Shown here: piece after piece, positions 1 through 8,638 of the stretch
Numbering within the stretch: position 1 is the stretch's first letter
Layout of the letters: every line of letters starts with the position of its first letter
Assembly: GCA_014237965.1 (NCBI GenBank)
Contig: JABABZ010000004.1
Span: 1 to 46,092, forward strand
Length of the DNA: 46,092 bases
Direction: 5' to 3'
Source: Phycisphaerales bacterium
GTDB lineage: Bacteria; Planctomycetota; Phycisphaerae; Phycisphaerales; SM1A02
Translations under genes and position numbers: made by a program
The notes under the pieces: model-generated
The model's input: the letters and a program-made list of their open reading frames with translations, nothing else
What the model was told of the DNA's origin: nothing
The model's database searches: none

Positions 1-119
1 AGGTGGAGTTCTCGAGCGACGTGGCGAAGCGGGTGCATGTTCGACCGCCGAACGACGATCGTCTCGTCGAGATGGGCGAACGTGACGGGCGGATGACGTT
101 CATGTTCAAGCGACGATGA
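1..119 (+). CDS. C-terminal end of an unknown protein (partial)
   Basis: The window opens inside a gene. The frame beginning at base 3 reads 38 residues to a TGA at 117-119 and ends in the basic sequence MTFMFKRR. The fragment is charged and has no motif I recognise. It is followed directly by a strong hairpin at 145-175, which fits a gene end. The product cannot be named from this tail. Confidence 0.5.
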   Translation, partial: VEFSSDVAKRVHVRPPNDDRLVEMGERDGRMTFMFKRR

Positions 120-144
120 ACCCCCGGCACCGCCCGACGAAACA

Positions 145-175
145 GGCCCATCGAAATCGTCGATTTCGATGGGCC
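145..175. terminator. 15-bp perfect hairpin between a gene end and tRNA-Pro
   Basis: Bases 145-159 are the exact reverse complement of 161-175, giving a long stem with a tiny loop. It lies between the end of the rightward gene (stop at 119) and the 3' end of the leftward tRNA (180), so it can terminate both. There is no clear U-tract on either side. Confidence 0.6.
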
Positions 176-179
176 CGAA

Positions 180-253
180 TCAGGGCGACAGGATTCGAAC
201 CTGCGACCTGCGACTCCCAAAGCCGCCGCTCTACCAAGCTGAGCTACGCCCTG
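180..253 (-). tRNA. tRNA-Pro (anticodon TGG)
   Basis: Read on the minus strand this folds as a full cloverleaf: acceptor CAGGGCG/CGCCCTG, D-arm GCTC/GAGC, anticodon stem GCGGC/GTCGC, and T-arm GCAGG-TTCGAAT-CCTGT. The anticodon loop is TTTGGGA, giving anticodon TGG with G37, as expected for proline. The discriminator base is A at position 180. CCA is not encoded. Confidence 0.95.
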
Positions 254-494
254 AATTGATCGGGGATTGTACGCGGCCCCTCGGGCTCGCCAAGGTCCCC
301 GACCGCACCGAATATCGAGTTCCGCGAGATCTTCCACGGGATTCGGGGTGATCCGATGCCATGAATCGACGGCGATCATCGAGAAGGGGGGGCATGATCG
401 GAATTTCGGCTCTGCCGACCACCTCCGCAAGCACTCTGCGGGGGGGTGAGGCCGGGAAGCGATCAGAAGGGTGATGGTCCGGGGCGACGGTGGT

Positions 495-2540
495 TCAGCA
501 GGCACCCCAGGCGGCCAGCAAGAGTCCCATGTCGGCACCCCCGACCTCGCCGTCACCATCAAGATCCGCGGCGCCGTCGGCGCCCCACTGACTCAGAAGA
601 AGTCCCATGTCGCTGCCATCGACAAGTCCGTCACCGGTGAGATCGGCGAGGCACTCATCGATGGCGCAGGGTTTTTCCGAGTCGTTGTTCTCCTTCTCGC
701 CGGTCAGCACTTCGAGAGAGAGGCGAAGGAACCGGATGGTCGTGTATCCCCCTCCCTCATAGAGGAGGCCGACGTCCTTGCACGGGTCGAGGACGGCGAG
801 TTGGCTGTATCCGAAACCTCCGGGTACCACGGTCGTGACCAGTGGCCACGTTTCCCCCCCGTCTTCGGAGATCACCACCGATCCGTTGGACCGCGAACTC
901 GTCGACCATGGTCCCGCATAGAGCAGTCGACTGGTGGAGAATCCGTCCGAGGTGTCGTTGAACAGAACGATGGAGGCCATGCAGGTCGGCGTGATCAGTT
1001 CATCATCGGGCTCGAGGGTCGTCCAGTTCCGGCCTCCGTCGATGGAACGTGATCGGAGGCGGAAGTGAGGTGAACCGTTGCCGCGTGCATTCAGGAGAAT
1101 CGTTCCGTCGTCGAGTTCCGCGATGGAGACTTCATCACCGGTACCGTTCCCGGAACCGTTGTCGACGTCCACGCCTCGCGTCCAGCTCTCTCCGCCGTCG
1201 TCCGAGTAGAGCATGAAGATGCGCATCGAACTCGGTGGTCCCTTGCGGAGGGGAATGACGAGGCGGCCGGCGGCATCTCCATGCCGAAGTTGTATCCCCA
1301 CGCCGGGGCTTCCGGCGAAGTTCGACGAGGCGGGCCGGGCGATCTCCGTGATGTCCAGGGGTTCCGTCCACGTCGCGCCCTGATCGTCGGAGTGCATCAT
1401 CCAGTTTCGGGATGTGCCCTCGCCGTATCCGGTCGGTACGCAGTGGGTATGACATCCCTCCGGAAACGACATGTAGAAGAGATACACGCGACCGGTGTTG
1501 GGACCGGCCCGGACCTCGACCGCGAGCGGATCGTTGAGCGATGTGCCACCCTGATCATCCAGCAGTTGCAGAGGCCCCCAGGTTTCTCCGCCGTCGGTTG
1601 AACGCTTCAGAATGATGTCGTTCTTCGCATGGTCGCCACCAAAGCGGCCTTCGGCGAAGGCGAGGATGGTTCCGTCCTGAAGACTGAGCAGTGACGGAAT
1701 TCGAATGTTGGGATAGGTATCGACGCCGACCTGAAAGACGATCGAGGTGGGTGGAGGCGGGGGAGGTTCCTGGAGTTCGTATCGCCCCTCGAGATACGTC
1801 TCGATCGCATCGCGATCGCTCGCGTCGAGCGCCGATGCATAGACCAAGATCTCGCAGATGCCTCCGGAGAGATGCTGGCTCAGGGAATACCGCGACCCCA
1901 GGATGAACCCGGCGAGATCGCTGACGGAATTGGCCCCGAGGGCCACGGTCTTCCCATTGAGCCGCAACTCCTGCTCACCGGGCGACATGACGCTCGTCAC
2001 CATGGTCAGCGCGCCGGGACCGATCGGGTCGGAGGTGATCGTGGGGTTCGATCCGGTGAACAAGGTCCAGACGCCCGGATTGGCCGATTCGCCGGTGAAG
2101 AGCGCGTTTCGGCCGACGCTTGAACTGGAGTCGAAGACGTATCCCCCATTGGCGGAATCGGGACGAGTCACCACGAAGATCGTTCGCGGCCCAGATAGCG
2201 TGCCGAATTCACTGCTCGACGCCCAGATGAGATCGTTGCCATCGAATTCGAGGGAGGGCATTCCGTTTCCGGCATCGTGGCGGAGGATCGGTCGCGCCCT
2301 GGCGTTCGACGCGACTCGAGTCAGATCGTGCCCGTGGGAACTCGCGTCATCCCATCGTTCGACGACGGTTCCATCGGGTGGAAGTCCGGCGATGCCGTTG
2401 ACGCCGGAGTCGGGTTTGTACCAGGCGTGCAGATCAGAGAACGCGGGATTCGGATCCCCGTTTTTCAGCACGATGGACTGTCCGAAGGACATGGCGCTGG
2501 AGCAGACAAGGACGAGTACGCCGACGACAAGGGCTCGCAT
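495..2540 (-). CDS. secreted exo-alpha-sialidase with LamG-like and dockerin-like domains
   Basis: A 681-aa exported sialidase, predicted to release terminal sialic acids from glycans. In order: signal peptide (about 1-21), LamG-like lectin fold (about 36-255), Pro-rich linker (259-264), sialidase propeller, and a paired dockerin-like tail (about 630-678). The propeller shows the RIP motif at 280-282 and five Asp boxes near 314, 384, 446, 499 and 558, for example STDGGETW. Late motifs FGYSQLAVL and GLLYEGG match the region of the catalytic Tyr in the family. The ATG at 2540 is chosen because it opens the signal peptide; the frame stays open upstream but overlaps the preceding gene. It lies 35 bp after that gene, probably as one operon. 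True substrate preference is unknown. Confidence 0.9.
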   Translation of the reverse strand: MRALVVGVLVLVCSSAMSFGQSIVLKNGDPNPAFSDLHAWYKPDSGVNGIAGLPPDGTVVERWDDASSHGHDLTRVASNARARPILRHDAGNGMPSLEFDGNDLIWASSSEFGTLSGPRTIFVVTRPDSANGGYVFDSSSSVGRNALFTGESANPGVWTLFTGSNPTITSDPIGPGALTMVTSVMSPGEQELRLNGKTVALGANSVSDLAGFILGSRYSLSQHLSGGICEILVYASALDASDRDAIETYLEGRYELQEPPPPPPTSIVFQVGVDTYPNIRIPSLLSLQDGTILAFAEGRFGGDHAKNDIILKRSTDGGETWGPLQLLDDQGGTSLNDPLAVEVRAGPNTGRVYLFYMSFPEGCHTHCVPTGYGEGTSRNWMMHSDDQGATWTEPLDITEIARPASSNFAGSPGVGIQLRHGDAAGRLVIPLRKGPPSSMRIFMLYSDDGGESWTRGVDVDNGSGNGTGDEVSIAELDDGTILLNARGNGSPHFRLRSRSIDGGRNWTTLEPDDELITPTCMASIVLFNDTSDGFSTSRLLYAGPWSTSSRSNGSVVISEDGGETWPLVTTVVPGGFGYSQLAVLDPCKDVGLLYEGGGYTTIRFLRLSLEVLTGEKENNDSEKPCAIDECLADLTGDGLVDGSDMGLLLSQWGADGAADLDGDGEVGGADMGLLLAAWGAC

Positions 2541-2575
2541 GTTCGGAGTTCCACTAGGGAGAGATCGGGTGATGA

Positions 2576-3781
2576 TCAGGGGCAGTTCTTGGCCTGTGCG
2601 ACGCACGATGCATCCCATTCGACGTCGCAGCAGAACACATCGATCTCGCAGACGAAGGAGCAGCACGATGGATCATCGCAGCCGGGAGTGCCGTTGTCCT
2701 CATGGCACGATCCGGAAGCAGGATCGCCGCATCCCGGGAAACATCCTTCGATCGGGGTGTGAATGCATCGGCCGTCAACACAGGTGTCCGTCGTGCATGG
2801 GTCTGAGTCATCGCAGTCGATTCCGTCGCAGGGATCGGCGGGACAAGGACCCCAGTAGGCGAGCAGGAGTCCGACATCGGCGCCGTCGACCATGCCGTCT
2901 CCATTGAGGTCACCGATGCCATCGGTGCTCCAGCCGGCGAGGAGCAGGCCCATGTCGGCGCCGTCGACGGATCCGTCGCCGTTCAGGTCGCCGAGGCAAT
3001 CGTCGTCGACGAATCCGTACTTGGAGAGCAGATAGTCCATCACGGCATCCCGAGCGTCCGGGGAGAGTGCTTCGTCATAGATCACGGCTTCGCTGACGGC
3101 ACCGGCCAGACGGTTCTCGACGTTGTAGCGGGATCCGAAGATGATTCCGGCCTGACTTTCCGGTGTGCCGCTGCTCGACCCCGTGTCGTCGCCATTGACC
3201 TGAATGTTCTGCGTGCCGTCGGGGTGGAAGATCATCGTGACGATCGAGATTTCACCGACGGCGATGTCGCCGCCACCGAACACGTTCGATCCGCCCGCAT
3301 AGCCGACCCATTGTTCGGGCATCGAGATCTGTCCGGTGAAGATCGCGCTTCGTCCTGCGATCGAACTCGAGTCCATGACGTAACCCCCGTCGGCCAGGTC
3401 GGGTCGGGTCACGAGGAAGAACGTTCTCGGCCCGGAGAGGCTCCCGTACTCGCCACTCGATGCCCAGATGAAGTCGTCGGTGAATTCGACACCGGGAACG
3501 CCCGCACCGGAGTCGAGGCTGTAGGTGGGTTGGGAACCGAGCGTGGTTCGCGTCAGGTGTCGATCATTGATGCTCAAGTCGTTCCAGGAGATCACGAAGG
3601 CGCCATTTTCTGCGAGGCCATCGGCACCGTTGACACCATTGGTGCCGCTATACCAGGCGTAGAGCGCGGAATACTCCGGATTCGGGGTACCGTCTCGGAG
3701 CGTGACGCCGTCTCCGGCCAAGGCGGCGGTCGAGAGGCCTGCAATCGCGAGCCCAGAGCATGCTTTGGTGAGTTTCTTCAT
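2576..3781 (-). CDS. secreted LamG-like protein with dockerin-like and Cys-rich tail
   Basis: A 401-aa exported protein with no recognisable catalytic domain. After a signal peptide (about 1-22, ending TAALAG) comes a LamG-like domain (about 36-250) clearly paralogous to the one in the downstream sialidase; both share IWASS, LSGPRT and VTRPD. A paired dockerin-like motif follows (262-313), then a CTDC-type Cys repeat (316-347, DPCTTDTC) and a second Cys-rich module (357-400, CCSFVC then FCCDVEWD). It may bind glycan and display or assist the sialidase. No Shine-Dalgarno precedes the ATG, but a promoter-like pair ends 6 nt upstream, suggesting a leaderless message. Confidence 0.85.
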   Translation of the reverse strand: MKKLTKACSGLAIAGLSTAALAGDGVTLRDGTPNPEYSALYAWYSGTNGVNGADGLAENGAFVISWNDLSINDRHLTRTTLGSQPTYSLDSGAGVPGVEFTDDFIWASSGEYGSLSGPRTFFLVTRPDLADGGYVMDSSSIAGRSAIFTGQISMPEQWVGYAGGSNVFGGGDIAVGEISIVTMIFHPDGTQNIQVNGDDTGSSSGTPESQAGIIFGSRYNVENRLAGAVSEAVIYDEALSPDARDAVMDYLLSKYGFVDDDCLGDLNGDGSVDGADMGLLLAGWSTDGIGDLNGDGMVDGADVGLLLAYWGPCPADPCDGIDCDDSDPCTTDTCVDGRCIHTPIEGCFPGCGDPASGSCHEDNGTPGCDDPSCCSFVCEIDVFCCDVEWDASCVAQAKNCP

Positions 3782-3787
3782 GAATTC

Positions 3788-3815
3788 AAGATACCGTTGT
3801 CGCCCTTGTGATCAA
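3788..3815 (-). promoter_or_regulatory. promoter, probably leaderless, for the LamG/sialidase operon
   Basis: On the minus strand TTGATC (3815-3810) is followed after 16 nt by TATCTT (3793-3788), preceded by GG. Only 6 nt separate the hexamer from the ATG at 3781, so transcription should begin at or next to the start codon. Confidence 0.5.
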
Positions 3816-4080
3816 CGAGCGTTTTGGAGGACTGGGGAGAAAGGCCGTTCCGGGTGATCTGTCGCTGGTCTGGAAGGGTCTGAGGATCGGAACAACCGTA
3901 AGGACTCGAGGCCTCGAAATGGCCGGCAAGACCGTCGATCTCCCCTCAGGCCTCTTCGGGATTCCCGCCGGGGATCTGGTGCTTCTGGACGCTTTACGGC
4001 TGTGTCGCCGGTCCGTCGAGGTGGCCTGTACTCTGGTCCTCGCCTCGAGCGAGTCACGTATTCAACCTGGAGATCGGCTT
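3816..4080. other. divergent intergenic region
   Basis: Together with 3782-3815 this forms a 299-bp region between divergent genes. Apart from the leftward promoter above and a GGAG ribosome site just before 4081, I see no gene or strong repeat. The rightward frame is open through here but has no export signal or ribosome site before 4081. Confidence 0.5.
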
Positions 4081-5400
4081 ATGCGACCCACCGCGCGAAC
4101 CAACGGGATTCCTTCACCGATCATCCGGGGATTCCTGACGTCGATCCTGCCCTCGATCCTGGCCGTGGTCTGGATCACTCCGATCTCAGGCTGCAACGTG
4201 ACAACGCCTCGGGTTGAACAGTACGACGCGTATCCGGCGATCCGGAATGACCTCTCTCCCGAACTGGCGCAGTTGCTCCTTCAGGACTACGCGGCGTCGG
4301 CGACCTCCGGGGTCGATGAAGCGATGCAGGAGATCATCAATACCTCCGATGATCCCGAGGCGATCGACCACGCGCTCCGATTCAGGAGTGCGGCGGTCTC
4401 TGAGATTCGCCGGGCCGCGCTTCGGGTCAATCCCATCGCAGGAGCACTTGATTCGTGGGTGCTGTTGGAGCAACTTCGGACATTCCTGTTCGACGGTCCC
4501 GGCAAGACGGCATTCGATGGGCAGATGGGGATCATCGATCAAATGATGGTGACGCTCGATCGCGATCTCGACATCGCCGTCGAGCGAATGCTGGAAGACC
4601 GCGAGCTCGCCGAGGAGACCGTGGGTTCCTTCGCGGATGCCCATCCGATTTCGAGCATCAACCTCGCGCGTCCTTCAGTGATCTCACCGGTCGCGAATGA
4701 TGATGATCGACTTCGCACCCTGATGGACGCCGTGGCCTCTTTCGAGTTTATCGCCAATGCGGCCTACTATCGGCTCGGCTCCGCGATCGACGATCTTCCG
4801 CAGGATGTCCGTTGGCAGTCGGAGATCGTCATCCGCGAAGTCCTCGCTGATCCGAGGGTCGCGGAAGCGATCACGAGTCTGGATGAACTCGACGGTCACA
4901 TGCGGGATGTCGCCACCGCGATCGAGGCGATTCCGACGTCACTCGATGAGAACGGGGAAGGGATCATGGAGTCGATCAATCTCCTCTCGAAGCAGGTGGC
5001 GGACGAGATCGCCGTCACGGTCGATGAGGGGGTCGAGCGGATCGGAGAGATCGCCGAGGTCGAGCGGGTGGGGGCGCAGCGCGACATCGAACGCCAGCGT
5101 CTCGAGACGATCGAGGTCCTGCAGGCGGAGCGCGAGGTGATTCTGGAGGCGATCGCCAAGGAGCGGGTGGCGTTGGTCGAGGATGTCTCCCGCGAACGTG
5201 ATGTGACGATCACGATGCTTCAGGACATGATCGCGTCGCAGACCGACACCGCCATCGAAGCGGCGGGAAGCAGGGCCGAGACGGCGATCGACCGGGCGAT
5301 CGGCGGGATGCTGGTGGTGATGGGCGTCGGACTCGGTGGTGCCGTCATCATCATGGTCGGGTTGACGCTCTACATTCGTCGGTCCGTCAGGTCGACCTGA
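4081..5400 (+). CDS. lipoprotein with coiled coil and C-terminal membrane anchor
   Basis: A 439-aa protein of unknown function. Residues 15-38 form a hydrophobic export signal ending in a lipobox (ISGC, Cys38). The middle is helical. From about residue 310 there is a long Glu/Arg-rich coiled coil (VERVGAQRDIERQRLE and similar). The last 30 residues form one membrane helix followed by a short basic tail (YIRRSVRST). It is therefore probably attached to membrane at both ends. The start is the ATG preceded by GGAG at 4069-4072; an in-frame extension upstream lacks a signal. The closest visual likeness is to the coiled coils of signalling proteins, but no signalling domain is seen. Confidence 0.75.
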   Translation: MRPTARTNGIPSPIIRGFLTSILPSILAVVWITPISGCNVTTPRVEQYDAYPAIRNDLSPELAQLLLQDYAASATSGVDEAMQEIINTSDDPEAIDHALRFRSAAVSEIRRAALRVNPIAGALDSWVLLEQLRTFLFDGPGKTAFDGQMGIIDQMMVTLDRDLDIAVERMLEDRELAEETVGSFADAHPISSINLARPSVISPVANDDDRLRTLMDAVASFEFIANAAYYRLGSAIDDLPQDVRWQSEIVIREVLADPRVAEAITSLDELDGHMRDVATAIEAIPTSLDENGEGIMESINLLSKQVADEIAVTVDEGVERIGEIAEVERVGAQRDIERQRLETIEVLQAEREVILEAIAKERVALVEDVSRERDVTITMLQDMIASQTDTAIEAAGSRAETAIDRAIGGMLVVMGVGLGGAVIIMVGLTLYIRRSVRST

Positions 5401-5417
5401 TTTCACAGGCGATCGTG

Positions 5418-6227
5418 TCAGTCGAATGTCGTCCGAAGCGGGCCGGATTCAAGCCAGGTCCGGGCCAGCTCCGTTGCGAAGACGTGGGGATAGTGCCCGG
5501 TTCCGGGGCAATGATCCACTCTTGCGTCGGGGCGGATCTTCCGCAGTTCCTCGACGGGCATTCGGCCCGCCTCGCCCGCGAGTCCGAACACCGGACAGGT
5601 GATGGACGCCACGGATTCGGAGATCGGCCATTGGACGCCGCCTGCGATCATCAGGGCGGCTTCGACGACCGGGGCGAACATGAATCGCCGTTCGATCCGG
5701 AGTCTCCAATCCCCCTGATCCTCGAGGGAGAAGAAGTCGGGCACCCATGAAGACGCTTCGGCGATCCACCCGGCTTGAGTCGCCAGGCGTCCGGCTTCGG
5801 CGGCTCGATCCACCCAGGGGATCATCTGATCGAGATACGTCTGGCGGAGTCGATCGGGCAACGGGACGCTCGATTCCAGCATCACCACACGGTCGATCGA
5901 GAGGGCCGGGTCCGCGGCGAGAACGCAGGACATGCCACCACCCAGCGAGTGGCCCACCAGACTCGCGCCGGCGAACCCAGCGTCGAGGATGGTTCGTCGG
6001 ACCCGTGCGAGGACACCGTCCGCGAACTGGCGGGCGATCGCGTTCTTCGCCTCGAGATCAGGTTCCGACGGCCATTCTTCGAGGTTGAACTCGCCTCCCG
6101 CAGGCATCCAGGAGATCGGCAGAACCGGCCCGGGAAGGGCGGATCGGATGAACTCGACCTCGTTGGCATGTCCGCACCATCCGTGAAGGAACACCACCGG
6201 ACGCGGATTCGAGGGGTTGGAGGTCAT
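5418..6227 (-). CDS. alpha/beta hydrolase
   Basis: A 269-aa serine hydrolase of the alpha/beta fold. The oxyanion-strand motif HGW is at 15-17, the nucleophile elbow GHSLGG at 92-97 (Ser94), and a late His lies in GTGHYPH. There is no signal peptide, so it is probably cytoplasmic. The substrate cannot be inferred; carboxylesterase or a similar small-molecule esterase is plausible. The ATG at 6227 is preferred over longer in-frame starts because a TACCCT hexamer ends 6 nt upstream, the same spacing seen at several genes here, and because upstream residues look non-coding and overlap the nuoA leader. It converges with the lipoprotein gene 17 bp away. Confidence 0.85.
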   Translation of the reverse strand: MTSNPSNPRPVVFLHGWCGHANEVEFIRSALPGPVLPISWMPAGGEFNLEEWPSEPDLEAKNAIARQFADGVLARVRRTILDAGFAGASLVGHSLGGGMSCVLAADPALSIDRVVMLESSVPLPDRLRQTYLDQMIPWVDRAAEAGRLATQAGWIAEASSWVPDFFSLEDQGDWRLRIERRFMFAPVVEAALMIAGGVQWPISESVASITCPVFGLAGEAGRMPVEELRKIRPDARVDHCPGTGHYPHVFATELARTWLESGPLRTTFD

Positions 6228-6233
6228 CGCAGG

Positions 6234-6239
6234 AGGGTA
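6234..6239 (-). promoter_or_regulatory. TACCCT -10-like hexamer, leaderless start
   Basis: TACCCT on the minus strand lies 6 nt before the ATG at 6227, and there is no Shine-Dalgarno. It shares the TAnnnT pattern and spacing of the other candidate leaderless starts. Confidence 0.4.
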
Positions 6240-6299
6240 TTCCAAGACGCAGATGTTCGCTTGTCGCATCCACAGCCCCGTCGTGATCGAGCCGGGATC

Positions 6300-6307
6300 G
6301 GTATCCT
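6300..6307 (+). promoter_or_regulatory. GGTATCCT -10-like element upstream of nuoA
   Basis: The octamer is nearly identical to the GGTATCTT element before the genes at 3781 and 29074 and identical to the one before argS. Here it would give a leader of about 55-60 nt. No good -35 is visible. Confidence 0.35.
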
Positions 6308-6369
6308 CTCCGAACCCGCCACCGGCTTTGGCGGGACGCTCAGCAACGTTCCCGGATCCAGGCCCACTC

Positions 6370-6765
6370 ATGACCACCTTCGCCCTCGACGGCATCACCA
6401 GTTATCTCCCGGTCGGCGTCATCATCTTGATGGCGTTCGCCTTCATCGCCATGAATCTCATGCTCACCACGATCATCGGGCCGAAGGCGCAGGGTGCGGT
6501 CAAGGGGCTTGCTTACGAGTCCGGCATGGATCCGATCGGATCGGCGCGGAAGCGCTTCAACGTGCGGTTCTACATCCTCGCGATGACCTTTCTGGTCTTC
6601 GACGTCGAGATCATCTTCCTCTACCCGTGGGCGGTGACGTTCTCGAAACTCGAGCCGCGATCATCCGAGTCGGCCTTGTTCCTCGGTCGGATCATGTTCT
6701 TCATCGCGACCAGCGTCGTGGCATACGTCTACGCCTGGAAGAAGGGCGTCTTCCGCTGGGATTGA
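6370..6765 (+). CDS. nuoA: NADH-quinone oxidoreductase subunit A
   Basis: A 131-aa membrane subunit of respiratory complex I (NuoA/NDUFA-ND3 family), which helps couple NADH oxidation by quinone to ion translocation. Three membrane helices are visible. The family signature is intact: YESGMDP, then FNVRFYILAMTFLVFDVEI and FLYPWA. The start is the ATG at 6370, which gives the usual length. The gene stands alone: the flanks are an alpha/beta hydrolase and an FG-GAP protein, and a strong terminator follows at 6791. The remaining nuo genes must therefore be elsewhere in the genome. Confidence 0.95.
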   Translation: MTTFALDGITSYLPVGVIILMAFAFIAMNLMLTTIIGPKAQGAVKGLAYESGMDPIGSARKRFNVRFYILAMTFLVFDVEIIFLYPWAVTFSKLEPRSSESALFLGRIMFFIATSVVAYVYAWKKGVFRWD

Positions 6766-6790
6766 AGACCGACCTCTTCGATTGAAAATT

Positions 6791-6828
6791 GAACGACGCC
6801 CGCTGTTCAGCGAGCGTCGTTCTTTTTC
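6791..6828. terminator. strong intrinsic terminator after nuoA
   Basis: GAACGACGC pairs with GCGTCGTTC and an inner CGCTG/CAGCG stem extends it, followed by TTTTTCTT on the plus strand. On the minus strand the hairpin is followed by AATTTTC, so it can also serve the converging FG-GAP gene ending at 6854. Confidence 0.85.
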
Positions 6829-6853
6829 TTCGGACGGAATCTCGAGGTTCTCT

Positions 6854-8518
6854 TCAACCGGTCCAGTCGACGAGCAGGAGCCCCAGATCGGCGCCGTTCA
6901 CCACGTCGTTTCCATCGAGGTCGGCGATGCAGTCGCGCCCGCACGGACCCCATGCGACCAGCATCAGTCCCAGGTCGGCACCGTTCACCAGACCATCGTC
7001 GTTCAGATCGCCGGGGATTTCGGGGGTGTTGTTGCCACCATTGCTCATCACGATCATCGAATCATCGAGTTCGTCCACGAAGATCAGGTCGAGATCTCCG
7101 TCGTTGTCCATGTCGACGGGCAGCGAGCAACTGGCGGCGATCGGTGAGGGGAACGACTCATGGAAGTCGAAGTTGCCTTCGCCGTCGTTCAGGAAGAGGA
7201 ACCAATCCCCCGAGTAGCTCGAGGTGATCCAGTCCATGTCCCCATCACCATCCAGGTCGCCGAGATCACTGGCGAGCGGAAAAGGATCCGTCGAGTAGGT
7301 GACTCCGTTGGCAAGATCGCCCGAACCGTCGTTGCGGAAGACCTGACCGGCATTCGCGAATGAATTCACCGTGGTCACATCGACGTCGCCATCGCCGTCG
7401 AGATCGGCGAGATTGAGTTGCCAGCATCGGCCGGCGACGCTTCGCGTTCCAGCGGTGATGAAGTTTCCGTTTCCGTCCGCGACCAGGACTCGAATCTGGC
7501 TGGCGCCTCCGATGACCAGGTCGAACAGGCCGTCACCATTCATGTCATCCGCCTGAATGCTCCATTCGCCGCTGATGCCCGGTTGGATCGTGGTGGGCGG
7601 ATCGAAGACCCCGTCGCCTTGATTCCGGAGAAGCGTCACATTGCTGGACGAGTAATTCGTGCTGGCGATGTCGAGATCGCCATCTCCATCAAGGTCGAGG
7701 GTGGTGATCCCGCGCGGGGCGTTCCCGGTACCGAGCGTCTGGGCGCCACCGTACGAGCCATCGCCTCCGCCGATCAGAATCGAGACGTTGTCTCCGGTGA
7801 TGTTGGCCGTGCAGAGATCCGCATGCCCATCGAGATCGAAGTCCGCTGGCTCGGAAGGACTCGGCACCGATCCGACGGGATTCGTCGGCGTGAGAAACGG
7901 TTGGATCCGACCGGTTCCATCGCCCGTGTTGAGAAACACCCGGACATCGTCCGTCGCTTCGTTCACGATCGAGAGATCGATCCATCCGTCCTCGTCGAGA
8001 TCGGTGGCACTGCCGCCATACGGGATCACGTCTTCGCCGGGAAAGGCGCTGGTCGTGATCTCCTGAAGAATGAAGAAGTCCATCTCGGCGGCCGCCGCCG
8101 CGGTCCAGAATCGAAACTGATGTCCGGCCGTACGAAGCGTCGTCCGATCGGTCCCGCGAATCGTGTTGGCGAGGGTGACGGTCACGGGTTCGCCGGGACT
8201 GGCGTCTCTGATCGGGTCGAGGGTGACCGTGCGGCCATCCTCGGAGAACGAAAACGCTCCCCGAAGAGAACCGGCGCCGCGGCTGAACGCGTGGAAGGAC
8301 CTGACATCGATCGAGTCGGGGTCGATCGCTCGATCGAACGTGACGCTGATGCTCCCGTCCGTCGGCGCATCGAGGACCGCTCGAACCGGTGATGTCTCGA
8401 CGACCGAGAGGGTTCCTTCCAGAAAGGTGGAGGCGGCGGCCGGCATGGCGGCGAGAAGGGAGACGAGGAAGAGTGCAGGTGATCTCACGAGAGGCTCCGT
8501 GGAACGCGCGCTCGGCAT
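6854..8518 (-). CDS. secreted FG-GAP/VCBS-repeat protein with dockerin-like tail
   Basis: A 554-aa exported protein. A signal peptide (about 1-30, ending MPAAAS) is followed by an Ig-like bacterial domain (about 35-140). Next come at least seven FG-GAP/VCBS blades, recognisable as DLDGDGDLD-type calcium-binding loops, predicted to fold as a beta propeller. The C-terminus is the paired dockerin-like motif (NGADLGLMLVAWG and NGADLGLLLVDW). No enzymatic motif is visible; adhesion or ligand binding at the cell surface is the usual expectation for such proteins. No ribosome site is obvious before the ATG at 8518, so the exact start is uncertain. Confidence 0.85.
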   Translation of the reverse strand: MPSARSTEPLVRSPALFLVSLLAAMPAAASTFLEGTLSVVETSPVRAVLDAPTDGSISVTFDRAIDPDSIDVRSFHAFSRGAGSLRGAFSFSEDGRTVTLDPIRDASPGEPVTVTLANTIRGTDRTTLRTAGHQFRFWTAAAAAEMDFFILQEITTSAFPGEDVIPYGGSATDLDEDGWIDLSIVNEATDDVRVFLNTGDGTGRIQPFLTPTNPVGSVPSPSEPADFDLDGHADLCTANITGDNVSILIGGGDGSYGGAQTLGTGNAPRGITTLDLDGDGDLDIASTNYSSSNVTLLRNQGDGVFDPPTTIQPGISGEWSIQADDMNGDGLFDLVIGGASQIRVLVADGNGNFITAGTRSVAGRCWQLNLADLDGDGDVDVTTVNSFANAGQVFRNDGSGDLANGVTYSTDPFPLASDLGDLDGDGDMDWITSSYSGDWFLFLNDGEGNFDFHESFPSPIAASCSLPVDMDNDGDLDLIFVDELDDSMIVMSNGGNNTPEIPGDLNDDGLVNGADLGLMLVAWGPCGRDCIADLDGNDVVNGADLGLLLVDWTG

Positions 8519-8638
8519 GGAGATGCCGCAGAAGGATGACCCCGGACACGGAGATCATCCATGTTCTTTGATCCGCTCAGGAGCGATCAGGTTCCTTCGA
8601 ATCAGGATTCCGAGCGTCCGAGAAGGCGGAAATCCGCG

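Noticed and set aside
2541-2666. N-terminal extension of the sialidase frame by 42 codons
   Set aside because: It overlaps the preceding gene and would bury the signal peptide that starts at 2540.
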